Assembly: GCA_948470475.1 (NCBI GenBank)
Contig: OX419337.1
Location: 25,194,791-25,258,790 of the forward strand
Length of the DNA stretch: 64,000 bases
Source of the DNA: Galaxea fascicularis
Lineage: Eukaryota > Cnidaria > Anthozoa > Scleractinia > Euphylliidae
Direction: 5' to 3'
Below, piece by piece: positions 21,501 through 31,231 of this stretch. Made by a program: the position numbers and the translations under genes. Each line of letters begins with the position of its first letter. Position 1 is the stretch's first letter. The notes under the pieces were generated by a model that saw only the letters and a list, made by a program, of their open reading frames with translations, was not told the origin of the DNA and did not search any database.

Positions 21501-24500
21501 AATATCTCAAAACGCCCGATCAAGAATTTAATAGGCCATATTCGTATTCTCGGTATTGAACTGGATCTAGCATGGAGTGGAGGCTCTTGCGGGGGAATCT
21601 TTTCATATGTAAATGTATTCCCCCGCAAGAGCCTCCACTTCATGCTAGATCCAGTTCAATACCGAGAATGCGAATATGGCCTATTCTGAGGATCGCTCCT
21701 GGTAATGGCTCCTGATTCTCTCCAGTGGATTTTGCTCGCTGGATTTAGGTGGTCACCTCTGCCAAGAGTATTTCATTGACACAACATGAGTTCTTTTGGA
21801 AACCCTTAGTCTATACATTTTTTTATTCCTAAACCAGAGTAAGGATATGCGCCTGATTTGATATAAATCCCTTTTGTTTCAGAGTACTGCAAGTGCCCCA
21901 AAACAATTCATGCAAACTGGTACAACATTCCCCCATACATAGTAGACACTGGACAATCAAAACCCAAGGGTCTTTTCCCGTTACTCCTGGAGAAGATTAT
22001 TCAGCATTGCTGTGGAAACTGCACGGGGGGAGATGGAGAGTCGGAGATCAGCTATTCCAATCGACAAAAAAACCTGGTAAAGAATAGTACTGTGTAACCT
22101 TTAGGGGCGGAGTTCTTCAACGGGGAGTTCTAGTTGAATCTGCTGGAAAATGGGCTGAACTGAGAATGAGAGAACGAAGGTTAGAAAAAGATATACACAA
22201 AATCGAGTTAGTCGGCGAACAGGCTCAGGGGCACCTTGTGATGGTGGCGGAATATCTGGTCTTTGTCTACTAATTACTCAAAAACAATTTTTTTTCTTCA
22301 AATCCAGTTTTCTCCAATTTTCTTTAATTTTCAACTCCTCCGAACTTTAAGGTCGGGACACACTAGGCGACAAGTCGCTGCGACACGTAGCGGCTACAAG
22401 TCGCTGCAACAAAACGCCTCGTGTGACATGGTGAATTTTTGTGAAAATCATTGTCGCTGCGATCAGCTGCATGAATTCAAACCAGTTTGAATTCGCGCGA
22501 CTGAATGCAGAGACAAAACCAGCGAAAGAAGCGTTGTCGCGACTTATTTTGCAGACAGTACACACGGAGCGACTTGTCGCCTAGTGTGTCCCGACCTTTA
22601 ATTCCTTTAAAAAAATCCAAAATCATAAAAAAAAAATCGCAGACATTAATTGTAGCAATAACTTCAATCTAATGGAGCGATTTTTCGATTGAATGAAATC
22701 GAGGCGAGATTTTGGAGGAAAAGTGCTGAAATAGACGGCGGAAAACAAGGCATTTAACCGGTATACCTCTTTCATTTATCTGCACACAGTACCGGTATGA
22801 ATTCGAAGGAGGAGTATGGATTCTGTATCAGGAACTAGAAGACATAGTGGAAAAGTTGAAACTGATGAAGTTTGAGGTCATTCAGTCAAATGTTAAGAAC
22901 AAGCTAGTGGGCTTCGAACTTTCGGCATGTTGATAAACCGTACTTTGTTCGATGCAAATGAAAAGCTTCATTCGTAATTGATTAATGCTGTCCGTCGTTT
23001 GTTTTAATTTGTCGTGAAGGAAAGGTAGGAGGGAGTTACGAGGAAGGCTTAAACAGCGGATGGGCTTAAAGATGGTGCCTTCTATGACAAGGGTATTTTC
23101 ATGCAGTTCACAGCTGTATAGTAAGGTTTTCTAGAGAGAAATTTAGTGATTCAGGGATACATAAGCGCTAATTATGCTTTAAAATGTGCAATAATATATA
23201 GCATTACTTTTTCTAAAATTTAAGGTTTGTAAACCCTGAAATACGCGTTGTTAAATCCTTTAACATTTTTTTTGGTTGACAGGAAGGTAGGGGCGGGGGG
23301 TGGGATTAACAGCTCTCATTCAGACCGACGTGTTATCCAAAACACGTAAAATACTTTTGTTTTCGTATAGTCCAGTCTGGAGATGCACAGAACATAAACC
23401 TAGTAGCAAAAGGTGGCGCCTAACGTTTTAGCTTTGAAAGGGTTAAGGTGAAGTAAGGGTAACTCGATATAGGATTTTCGGTAGTAATATCTTTCATTCG
23501 CCACACAGGTAAACATAAAGGACATCAATAACCTTGGTCAGCCCGATACGATCACGTTTCCAATCAGTGGAAAGAAGGACGATCGTGAATATCAGAACAG
23601 CTACAAATTCCTGCCGCTGGTTGGCTCGCCAGGCGTTGCCTTCATCGTCGTTAACGATCCACCGGGCACCTCTGCTAACGCTGTATTCAATTCTGTATTG
23701 TCTGGTTGGCCTGTGCTTCTTCTCACGATGTTAATGGCTTTGTTGTCCGGGATTATCATGTGGGCCTTGGTGAGTCTTAAACAGATTCTAGGATGAGGAA
23801 GGAGGCATTGTGAACATCCCATCTCATTTAACGTAACTTTCAACTCCCGCCCATTCTGCCAAGGGAGGGGTGCACATTTTGTCACTCCTCCTCCTTACCC
23901 TCCCCCCCTTCCTACCCCGTACCCTTCCTTTAATGCCTTTTCATCTCTATCTGACTTCTCAACCGGTTATCGCCTCCTTTTCTATCTTGTTTCTCCCATA
24001 GTAGAGGCAGACCGCGAGCAATTCTCTTTCTTTGGGTTAAATTCTGTAGCGTCTGATGCATGTCTCCGCTTACAGAATTGTTACAAAGGAGGTGTTCGGA
24101 AAACTCGTAGATTTTATTTGGAATTAGGAATATAAACTGGTGTAATAACAAACCACAAATTAAGATTAACGTTGAAACCTTCTAATCTATCAAAACTTAC
24201 CTGTAAAACAATGAACCTGACGATATAACAAACGTCTCAAGATATATATAACAGACTTGACCGAACGACAGTTTCCCATACGTTCCTATTGTTCCTATCT
24301 GCCCCTCCCCTCCCCCCTTCCCATCCCCGTCTCCGTCTCTGTCTCCTTCTCTCATCCTCACCCACTCCTCTCCCCTACCCATCTCCCCCACCTATCTTTA
24401 GTAACAACTTTTTTGATATACGTAACCTTCAATGTAACAGTAGAAGGCTAGAGAACCATACTGTTACCAAGGTATATTTATGAACTCTTTACATCTTTAT

Positions 24501-26292
24501 AAAGGACACTTGGTATAATCCAGATGAATTTCCAAGATCGTTTATCAAAGGCAGTGGAGAAGGATTCTGGTGGGCTTTTGTTACCATGACGACTGTTGGG
24601 TGAGTGCAATGTTCTTTATGGTTGTAGATTGCTCTCTGATTAATCCTTGATTCTTTTTCTTTCTTTATAGGTACGGAGACCGCTCTCCTCGAGGATTCGT
24701 GGCTCGTATTTTTGCGATAGGCTGGGTTTTAGTTGGCCTCGTTATCACTTCAATTTTTACTGGTGTCGTCACCACGTCCCTCACGGCCATAACGTTGAGT
24801 ACTGACGTTAAATTATATGGCACAAAGGTGGGTATCGGTTTCGTACCTGAATCTCTCCATGTGTTCTATTTCCAGTCCAGTTTTGACTTTGTTCTAAGGT
24901 GGATCTGTGCTAAATTTTTGAGATTCATAAGCCAGCATGAGGAAAAGAAACGTGCTTTTCTTTTTAGATTGCCGCGGTAGCAAACTCTACCGAGTACAGG
25001 CTAGGACTGAACAAGAATGCAAAGATAATAGGTAAGCATCAGGAAATTAGTAGCAGGAGATTTTTAACCCTCAAATTCTTGAGAACCTGTTTCCCAAGGT
25101 TATTTGTCATTGTCTGTTACGTACAAAAACTAAACGTTCTTCTTCGAGCCTACGGTTTTCCAAAACTAAATCGTTACTCAGAGCCAATATCATTTGCGGG
25201 GGTGGGTGAATATGTCATTTTTCCGTAGGGGGGGGGAGGTGGGTGGGTATCTCATTTGTGTTTGTGGTGTTAGAGTGAGACTGGTATTATCGGTTCCGTC
25301 TCTGTGTAGATAGGGCACCATGCGACGCGCGAGATATCATTTAGGTATGTCATCTGTGCGGGGGAGAGAAGTTGAGTAGGTCATGTTTTTGTAGGGGAAG
25401 GGGGGGGGGAGCGGGGGTTGGAGTGAGATTGGTGTGATCAGGTCCGTCTCTGTATTGATAGGGCAGCTTGCGACACGCGACATACCACGGCCAGTGGTAG
25501 GCATGTGCAACACTTGATGGAGTCAGGAGCCCATCACAGGAGCGTACAACTCCCATACTAAGCCTATGTCACGGCATTTTTACAGAGCGATTTATTTTTA
25601 GACTATCTTTCCCGTGAAAAAAGGTACACGTGATACCGCATCATCGTCATCTTTCTTTTGTTCTAAAGTTTCTTAGCTTCGCAGAGAAACTTTAGAACAA
25701 AAGAATGGTCGAGGAAAAGTTTCGCACGAGAGAATGGGCTCCTGAGGGAGTCCCATATTCGCGGCAAATGCAATCTAAAAATAAATCGGTCTGTGAAAAC
25801 GCCGTCACAGGAATATAGGGCAGTTGTACGCTCCTAGTAATGGGCTCCTGATGGAGTGTAATTCGTGTTTTTCGTTAACACAGACTTCCCCGATCTGAAA
25901 TCAATCGTTAAACCACTCAAGAATCGAGAGTTCAAGGGTGTTCTCGTTGACACGTATGTGGCTGGCGCGATGGATGAATTGTCCGGGGATGAACTGCGAG
26001 TCAACAAAATCATCGACCATAACGCTTACTACGGAGTCGTGTTCGGAAAGGGTCGGCTGGCGGGGAAGACTTTTCGAGACTGCTTTGAGGATTACGTGTT
26101 GTCAAACCAAGCTGATATCTTTGAGACTGTGAAAAAGTACACTGAGCCCGTGTCGGTAGGTTTTATTCAATCCTAAGGAAATTTTAGTTATAATCTAAGT
26201 TAACAGCTACCTTTTTATCTGCTGCCGCAGTTTCACGTCAGCAAACCGTTGACAGCTGAAAGAATATTGTCATTATGTAAAGCAAAGAAACC

Positions 26293-26327
<35 letters not shown>

Positions 26328-27587
26328 ACAACAACTCTCGGGAAAATAGGATTTGTTTTCTCCAGAAATAGAAGGACTTGCTACTCGTCGTTTCTTTCAT
26401 GAATCCGTTTTTTAATCTTTTGGTCCATTTTCCAGGAACCTGAAGAAAGCGCAGCTGTAGAGCGCTCATCAGGTTTGTTCGACGCTGGGTCTCCTTTGTT
26501 CCGAAACGCTGTCTTCACTTGTGTTGGCTTGCTGCTGTTCTTCGCGGCTTGCGGAATTATCTGGGATTACGGTTACATGAGGCATTGGAAGAAGAAAGCA
26601 GAAATGGGTAAGAGTGAAGGCCACACTTTTGAAAATATATTCTTCAATTCGTGTCAAGTACTTAGCGATGTCAAGGCAGTTGAGGTATTTTTGACGAGAA
26701 CGTTTTTGGTTTCTAGTTCCCAAATAAGTACTCCATTCTAAGAGTCATTGGGCAGTTCTAGCCGATGCCATTGGTTTCACCCGACAAGGATGTTTAATTC
26801 ATAAGGTTTCATTAGATACCGGTATGTCGTAAGTGCAGACGAATCGCCCTAAACGAAATCCAAGTAAGAATACCCCTAGTGAGTTCTCCCTTGGGGAAGA
26901 AGAAATATTCCTAATCACTACCTTCTGGGTACTAACATCCCTTACAGGGAGTGGGGGGTGGGGGAAGAGTATCAATGCTGGTATTCTTTTCACGGTGGGT
27001 ATCCTGTGATGAATTGAAATGGCATAGAGTAGCGGCGGGAAGTAGGAATACTCGTAATGAGTTCCTGTACCCGGTTGTTCAAAGGCTGGATAGCGCTCTC
27101 CACCGGATAAATATCTATCCAGTGGATAGTGCAATTAGCTTTCCCATTACTTATCCGCTGGATAGTGACTTATCCGGTGGATAGCGCTATCCAACGTTTG
27201 AACAACCGGGGCCGGGTGTCCATTGATGGAGCAGCATTCCATCGCTGCGTCGATACTGGGTATGTATACCATCGTATGGGTAGGGATAGTAATAGTACCA
27301 GTCACCCCATAGCCTTTTTCATCCAGTGAACTGCAACATAACACCTAGCGCTACATCCTGTGCATCCATCAACACAAAACCATAGTGAATTTGAATTTGT
27401 CGTTGTTGCAGAGGAGTTAGAGTTGCTCGGTGGGCCTGGGTACGAAATGGCTAAGAGAAACTTGGATATGATGGATTCGCTCATGCAAGAAGTACAAGAG
27501 TTCTACGAAAGCTGGACCAAACGACTTGACGATATCACACTAAAACATGAAGAACAACAGCGATGTCAGGCGAAACGGGCAAAATAG
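18376..27587 (+). CDS. Gene A: CUB-Ig ectodomain fused to a GluR0-like potassium receptor-channel (13 exons, 730 aa)
   Basis: Exons: 18376-18417, 18524-18587, 19957-20047, 20288-20574, 21014-21331, 21883-22076, 23509-23769, 24505-24599, 24671-24827, 24968-25031, 25884-26155, 26436-26607, 27412-27587. They total 2193 nt in one frame, ATG to TAG. Order: signal peptide (1-30), CUB (about 36-160), Ig (about 162-267), S1 lobe (268-395), TM1 (about 397-419), pore loop with TVGYGD at 449-454, TM2 (about 460-485), S2 lobe (504-620), TM3 (about 639-660), cytoplasmic tail. This is the GluR0 arrangement: a binding domain split by an inverted potassium pore. By family logic it would be a plasma-membrane tetramer passing potassium on ligand binding; that is inference. 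It is a paralogue of gene B, which converges on it from the right. Ligand and partners are unknown. Confidence 0.9.
19957..20574 (+). CDS. Gene A exons 3-4: CUB domain
   Basis: Exons 19957-20047 and 20288-20574 encode a CUB fold. The start is NCSQSVRLKG, then GNFTSPGGFEGYPNDTTC, an aromatic-rich middle (FHDFDLEW), a central cysteine pair (TCLPYDYVKV to CNGS), CGNMTF and the closing RIEFRSDDSITGRGFNATY. The four usual CUB cysteines are present, and the block is entered and left in intron phase 1. Several N-x-S/T sites suggest glycosylation. Confidence 0.9.
20676..20978. repeat. Polypyrimidine CTTC/CCTT simple repeat
   Basis: About 300 bp composed almost entirely of C and T on the plus strand (cttccttccctcc-type units), directly upstream of the Ig exon acceptor at 21013. 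It creates long spurious open frames on both strands. It could form triplex DNA, and it lengthens the pyrimidine tract before the splice site. Confidence 0.95.
21014..21331 (+). CDS. Gene A exon 5: immunoglobulin domain
   Basis: This single phase 1-1 exon encodes an I-set/C2-type Ig domain: LTCNV with the B-strand cysteine, FWYSLG with the C-strand tryptophan, and DTGYYKCVANN with the F-strand cysteine. An extra cysteine pair near the N terminus (FCENSTTNC) precedes the fold. It lies between the CUB domain and the ligand-binding lobe. Confidence 0.92.
21530..21685. mobile_element. Near-perfect hairpin MITE, copy 3
   Basis: A 156-bp palindrome of the same family as the elements at 15415 and 44686, opening aataggccatattcgtattc and closing gcgaatatggcctatt. 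It lies in the gene A intron between the Ig and S1 exons. Confidence 0.88.
21883..23769 (+). CDS. Gene A exons 6-7: binding lobe S1 and TM1
   Basis: Exons 21883-22076 and 23509-23769. S1 begins EYCKCPKTIHANWYNIPPYI, then GLFPLLLEKIIQHCCGNC, the counterpart of the iGluR 'PPY...G...DLL' start. The second exon ends S1 (FLPLVGSPGVAFIVV) and encodes TM1 (WPVLLLTMLMALLSGIIMW). Gene B has matching sequence in one exon (NYWYNPPYM, CCGVC, FAPLVQSAGVAFIV), so five cysteines and the PPY and GVAF motifs are conserved. The iGluR arginine that binds the ligand carboxylate has no clear conserved equivalent. Gene B has no intron at the 22077-23508 position, so that intron is specific to A or was lost from B. 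Confidence 0.88.
22346..22601. mobile_element. MITE with long inverted ends and TTTAA flanks
   Basis: The ends ggtcgggacacactaggcga and tcgcctagtgtgtcccgacc are perfect inverses, continuing inward through caagtcg. The direct repeat TTTAA flanks both ends, consistent with a target-site duplication. It is non-coding and lies in the gene A intron 22077-23508. Confidence 0.85.
22790..22933 (+). CDS. Possible alternative terminal exon of gene A
   Basis: After a usable acceptor (tatctgcacacag ending at 22789) there is an open stretch of 47 codons (YRYEFEGGVWILYQELEDI and onward) ending in TGA. It is in the phase (0) needed to follow exon 21883-22076. If used, it would end the protein inside S1 and give a secreted CUB-Ig form lacking the channel. 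There is no counterpart in gene B and I recognise no homology, so it may be chance. Confidence 0.25.
   Translation, partial: YRYEFEGGVWILYQELEDIVEKLKLMKFEVIQSNVKNKLVGFELSAC
24301..24392. repeat. C/T-rich low-complexity tract
   Basis: About 90 bp of C-rich pyrimidine sequence (cccctcccctcccccc, then tctccgtctctgtctcc) in the intron before the pore exon of gene A. Confidence 0.8.
24505..24827 (+). CDS. Gene A exons 8-9: potassium-type pore loop and TM2
   Basis: Exons 24505-24599 and 24671-24827. The pore loop reads EGFWWAFVTMTTVGYGD, nearly the Kv/KcsA signature, including the double tryptophan of the pore helix, the filter TVGYG and the following aspartate. A phase-2 intron splits the first glycine codon of the filter (GG|G). 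TM2 follows (IFAIGWVLVGLVITSIFTGV), then VTTSLTAI at the position of the iGluR M3 gate motif. Exon lengths (95 and 157 nt) equal those in gene B. Because S1 is extracellular and TM1 precedes, the loop must enter from the cytoplasmic side, as in GluR0. Confidence 0.93.
24968..26155 (+). CDS. Gene A exons 10-11: binding lobe S2
   Basis: Exons 24968-25031 (AAVANSTEYRLGLNKNAKI) and 25884-26155. The latter encodes FKGVLVDTYVAGAMDEL, RVNKIIDHNAYYGVVFGKG and CFEDYVLSNQADIFETV, the pattern of iGluR S2 (an acidic residue in a 'LLLEST'-like strand, then 'YGIAF' and a closing helix). The aspartate in VDTY is conserved in gene B (IDSY) and matches the position that binds the ligand amino group in classical receptors, as Asp does in GluN1. 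The 272-nt exon has the same length in gene B. Confidence 0.88.
25525..25849. mobile_element. MITE 'aggagcccat' family, copy 1
   Basis: Ends aggagcccatcacaggagcg and cgctcctagtaatgggctcct are inverted copies. Inside is a second palindrome (tttgttctaaagtttctta pairing with aaactttagaacaaa). A second copy lies at 27811-28150. It is in the gene A intron before exon 11. Confidence 0.82.
26296..26327. repeat. (ATC)n microsatellite
   Basis: About ten atc trinucleotides in the gene A intron between the S2 exon and the TM3 exon. Confidence 0.9.
26436..27587 (+). CDS. Gene A exons 12-13: TM3 and cytoplasmic tail
   Basis: Exon 26436-26607 carries SSGLFDAGSPLFRN and TM3 (AVFTCVGLLLFFAACGIIW), ending with the basic stop-transfer HWKKKAEM. 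Gene B matches with TEGLFDAESHIY before its own TM3. Exon 27412-27587 encodes a 58-residue charged helical tail (MMDSLMQEVQEFY, then LDDITLKHEEQQRC) and TAG at 27585-27587. The tail resembles a short coiled coil, as does the longer tail of gene B. No known cytoplasmic domain is recognised. Confidence 0.88.
27070..27211. mobile_element. MITE 'ccggttgttcaaa' family, copy 1
   Basis: Ends ccggttgttcaaaggctgg and ccaacgtttgaacaaccgg are inverted, and the body repeats gtggatag and ttatccgctgg motifs in both orientations. Other copies lie at 30250-30373 and 37795-37943. It is in the last gene A intron. Confidence 0.85.
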
Positions 27588-27810
27588 AATTTTTATAAAC
27601 TGCTTGGCCTCATCCTAGCACAATATGCTGAATACTGCCTGAAAGCCTGCACCATACAAATGTATTATATTGTTGTTATTTTCCATTATGCTTTATGCGA
27701 ATTTAACTCGATTAGACTTGCATTGTAGAGAAGCTAGCTTTAGCTACCCGTCATCACCTTCTACGCCTAGTTGCAACGACTAATTGTTATAGCAAATTTT
27801 CGGTGAAAGC

Positions 27811-28150
27811 AGGAGCCCATCACTAGGAGCGTACAACTCCCATACTGAGCCTATGTCACGGCATTTCTACAGAACGATTTATTTTTAGACTATCTTTCCC
27901 GTGAAAAAAGGTAGTTCCGGTACACGTGATACCACATCATCATCACCTTTCTTTTGTTCTAAAGTTTCTTAGCTTCGCAGAGGAACTTTGGGACAAAAGA
28001 ATGGTCGAGGAAAAGTTTCGCACGAGAGAATGGGCTCCTGAGGGAGTCCCATATCATATTCGCGGCAAATTCAATCTTAAAATAAATCGGTCTGTGAAAA
28101 CGCCGTGACATGAATATAGGGCAGTTGTACGCTCCTAGTAATGGGCTCCT
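27811..28150. mobile_element. MITE 'aggagcccat' family, copy 2
   Basis: A 340-bp element with the same ends and inner palindrome as 25525-25849 (aggagcccatcactaggagc ... gctcctagtaatgggctcct), with small indels between copies. It lies just downstream of gene A. Confidence 0.85.
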
Positions 28151-30249
28151 GGTGAGAGTCGGAATGTTCGGTGGGCGTTCGGCGGCTTGTCGGGCTATAA
28201 CTAATCAGTGCACGATAATTTCTTTTTGATAATCTAAAAAAAAAATATCGCACATTCGGTAAGGAGAAGCTGATTTCATGGTTATGAAAATTCATCAGCT
28301 AAGAAGAGATTCGGAACCTCTTTAGGCTTACCGATGAGTCAGAGTCACCACTTTGTAAAAGTGATTGATCTTCATTTGCTCTTAGGAATAATATAGTTTA
28401 AGCTCTGGGCACAGTTTACCGCCATTCGTGTTTTTGACAAAATGATCTCCAAAAATTGAAAAGTGGTCAACAAAGTTTGAATTGTGTTTCCGTAAAATTA
28501 TTGTAATGAGCCATTACGAAAAGTAAATTAGGAGCTGCAATTTGACGATAGAGGCTGGTTCCATCGCGCAATAATTCATATTTGCTCCTTGCAGAGTTTG
28601 TAATACTGTCTTTTCGGTAGACGAAAACGAAACAAATTTTGTCCTCACTTTCAGGTTTCGAGCGTTCCCTTTTCGTAGTGCTGTGCACTTTAAAGTGTTA
28701 CATTTACTTTCTTATAGATTTTCGTAAAAATCTTGCTTGAAAACGTTTGTAATTGAAAAGGTTGGTAAATTTGGTTCATTGATGCGTTAGGCATTACGCT
28801 TTTTACTTACTTTTTGCATAATACAGGACTTTTTAGCCTAAGTGAATACCACGAAACGAAGATTGTCTACAACCGCCCCTCTAAGATTTGAAACCTACCC
28901 TAGAAGCTCTAATTAGCCCCTCCCCCACCACTGTGGAAGTCAGATTTTGTAAGAAGCCCCTATCTCTGATACCCCACCCCCACCTCCCACCGTTACAAAA
29001 AGGAAGACAAAGAACGTGGCAGCGTGTATAGTTGACCTGTCTTTATTGGTAACAGATTTCTTACTTTGCGGTAAGTTTAAGTTTCAGTCAGTAAATTTGA
29101 TTTAGTTTTGTTCAAAATTATTTAAAGATCACATATCTTTTAATATTTGAAATAACCTCATTCCCCCCATTTCTCTCTCTCTCCTTGGCCCCAAAATTAA
29201 ATAAGCCCCAGCCCGGGGGCCCTTATTAGAGCTTTTACGGTATTTATAATATTATTTCACGTATAAGGTTCAACATTGTTTTCCATTCAGTCTGGCTCAG
29301 TAATTGCAACGAACAAAACTTGCAACGGAAAAAAATGGGAGAATAGTTAATCCTCCAATAAATAATCAATTTCTGAAATGAAAAGCATTCTTGACTAGTC
29401 ATTCTTGAACAATCCAACTTGCACTCGTACAGGGGTTGTGGTGCACCGTCCATGGTGAAGTGATCGAAAGTATTGTTGTCTGAGACTTGGAACAAAACTG
29501 CTAGTCATGTATAGCTTCAATTTACTCTTCTTTTAATTCCAGCATAGTTTGAGACAGTAAAACTGCATTGATCAAGACAATCTGGACTACAAAATTTACC
29601 ACTCATATGTTAACGAACGTAGCTTGATGACAATTGTAAAGTACGTTTGATACTAGAATAAGAGCTACTGACGAGTATTCGTTTGTGTGCATGTTCATTT
29701 AGACATTTGTTTTCACAAGGTACATTGCTGTTGTGCAGCACAAGTGTCCTCGCTCATGATTTCTGTCATTATATCACCGGCTGAAAAGAGCACTTATACG
29801 AATTAGGGGAGTGTGTTGGTGTTCAAAGTACTTCTTTTTTATTTGATTCCTATACTCGCACAAATATACAAAAGGTTTTTGGAAATGGAAGGAAAGGCGT
29901 TTTCTTCGTAAACACTCGAGTCTTTAGGCGAGTGAGTATACGTAGAAAAGTGACACGGAGGGCTATTCCATGGTATATCACGAGAAAGCTTTGTACAACT
30001 ATAATTTTATACCATGTCACAGAAAATACATAGCTCATAGTTGGGTAGAATATCGACCAATGTACAATGGCTTTCATGTATTCTGATTGGCTGTGTTTTC
30101 TTATGCATGGTATAAATGTGTATATAGTTTCAGGCATTAGCATATTCTTTGTTAACAAGACCAGGCCCTCATTGAGCAAATACCTCACATCTTTTTTTGA
30201 GAGTGATGCTAAAAATCGCTGAAATGTTGAGAACGAATTAGGCTCCAAG

Positions 30250-30373
30250 CCCCGGTTGTTCAAAGATTGGATAGCGTTACCCACTGGATAAATATCTATC
30301 CAGTGGATAGTGCAATTAGCTTTCCCATTATTTATCCGCTGGCTAGCGCTATCCAACGTTTGAACAACTGGGG
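30250..30373. mobile_element. MITE 'ccggttgttcaaa' family, copy 2
   Basis: Inverted ends cccggttgttcaaagattgg and ccaacgtttgaacaactggg enclose gtggatagtgcaattagc. Same family as 27070-27211 and 37795-37943. Confidence 0.85.
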
Positions 30374-30819
30374 CCTGAATCCTCGCGGTCCTCGGCCTCT
30401 TTTCCAAGTTCTGCACCAGTCTCCCACATCACTCAAAATTCAACATGGCGGCTGTTTTGGAGGAAAAGTCGTTTGGGTTTATCGCACGATTTCCTTTTTT
30501 TTACCCACGGAAGGAAGATCAAGAGAAGTTTCAACGAAAAGCGATAATAGGGCTCGATTATAGAAGCCGCTGCGAGCTGCATGGCTCTTGCAGGAGGTAG
30601 GTTTTCTGATAAGTCCTCAGAACACGTCTCTGAATTTCAGTTTACAAAGGATCATCTGAGAATGCATAATTATTATGGCTTATAATGAATACGAAGCAAT
30701 CTGATGTATAGGTCGAGTTGTGCTCTTTTGAACACGAAATCAAATCTCGTACAGTTCCTATTTTTTGTGCCAAATTAATTAGTAGACAAAAGTCTTTTAG
30801 TGTGATTTTACTTAAGGCT

Positions 30820-31231
30820 GTGTCTAAATGGCCGGCAGCCGGTCAAGGTTGTAAAAACACTAAATGGCCGGCAGTCCGATATTTCCTTGACAAATTCAGA
30901 AAAACTGAGGAATTTATGATATTTTCAACAAAAGACGACATTTACAGACTTAACTATCGAAGTAACCGTTAAGAAAGCGATGCAGTTTTATTAATATAAA
31001 CTATCAAAGTACAAATCGTCTAAATGACCGGCAGCCGCTCAAAATCTTCAAGCCTAATAACAAACGTCCATATTCCTTGGCTCCTAGCCCTAATCCCTAA
31101 CCTAAAACACACTAAATCTCCCCGAAGTACCAAGTCTAAGGAAAACAAAGCCCTTGAAAGGGAGCCCGAATCGGACTGCCGGCCATTTAGTGTTTTTGCA
31201 ACCTTGACCGGCTGCCGGCCATTTAGACACT
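30820..31231. mobile_element. Inverted-repeat element 'ggccggcagccgg'
   Basis: Long inverted ends of about 60 bp: tgtctaaatggccggcagcc at the left and ggctgccggccatttagaca at the right, both continuing into a second shared block (actaaatggccggcag and its inverse). The 270-bp interior is non-coding. This is a MITE-like element. Confidence 0.82.

Noticed and set aside
29850..30416. A 188-codon minus-strand frame
   Set aside because: Its first part is the MITE at 30250-30373, and the rest has no domain or splice support.
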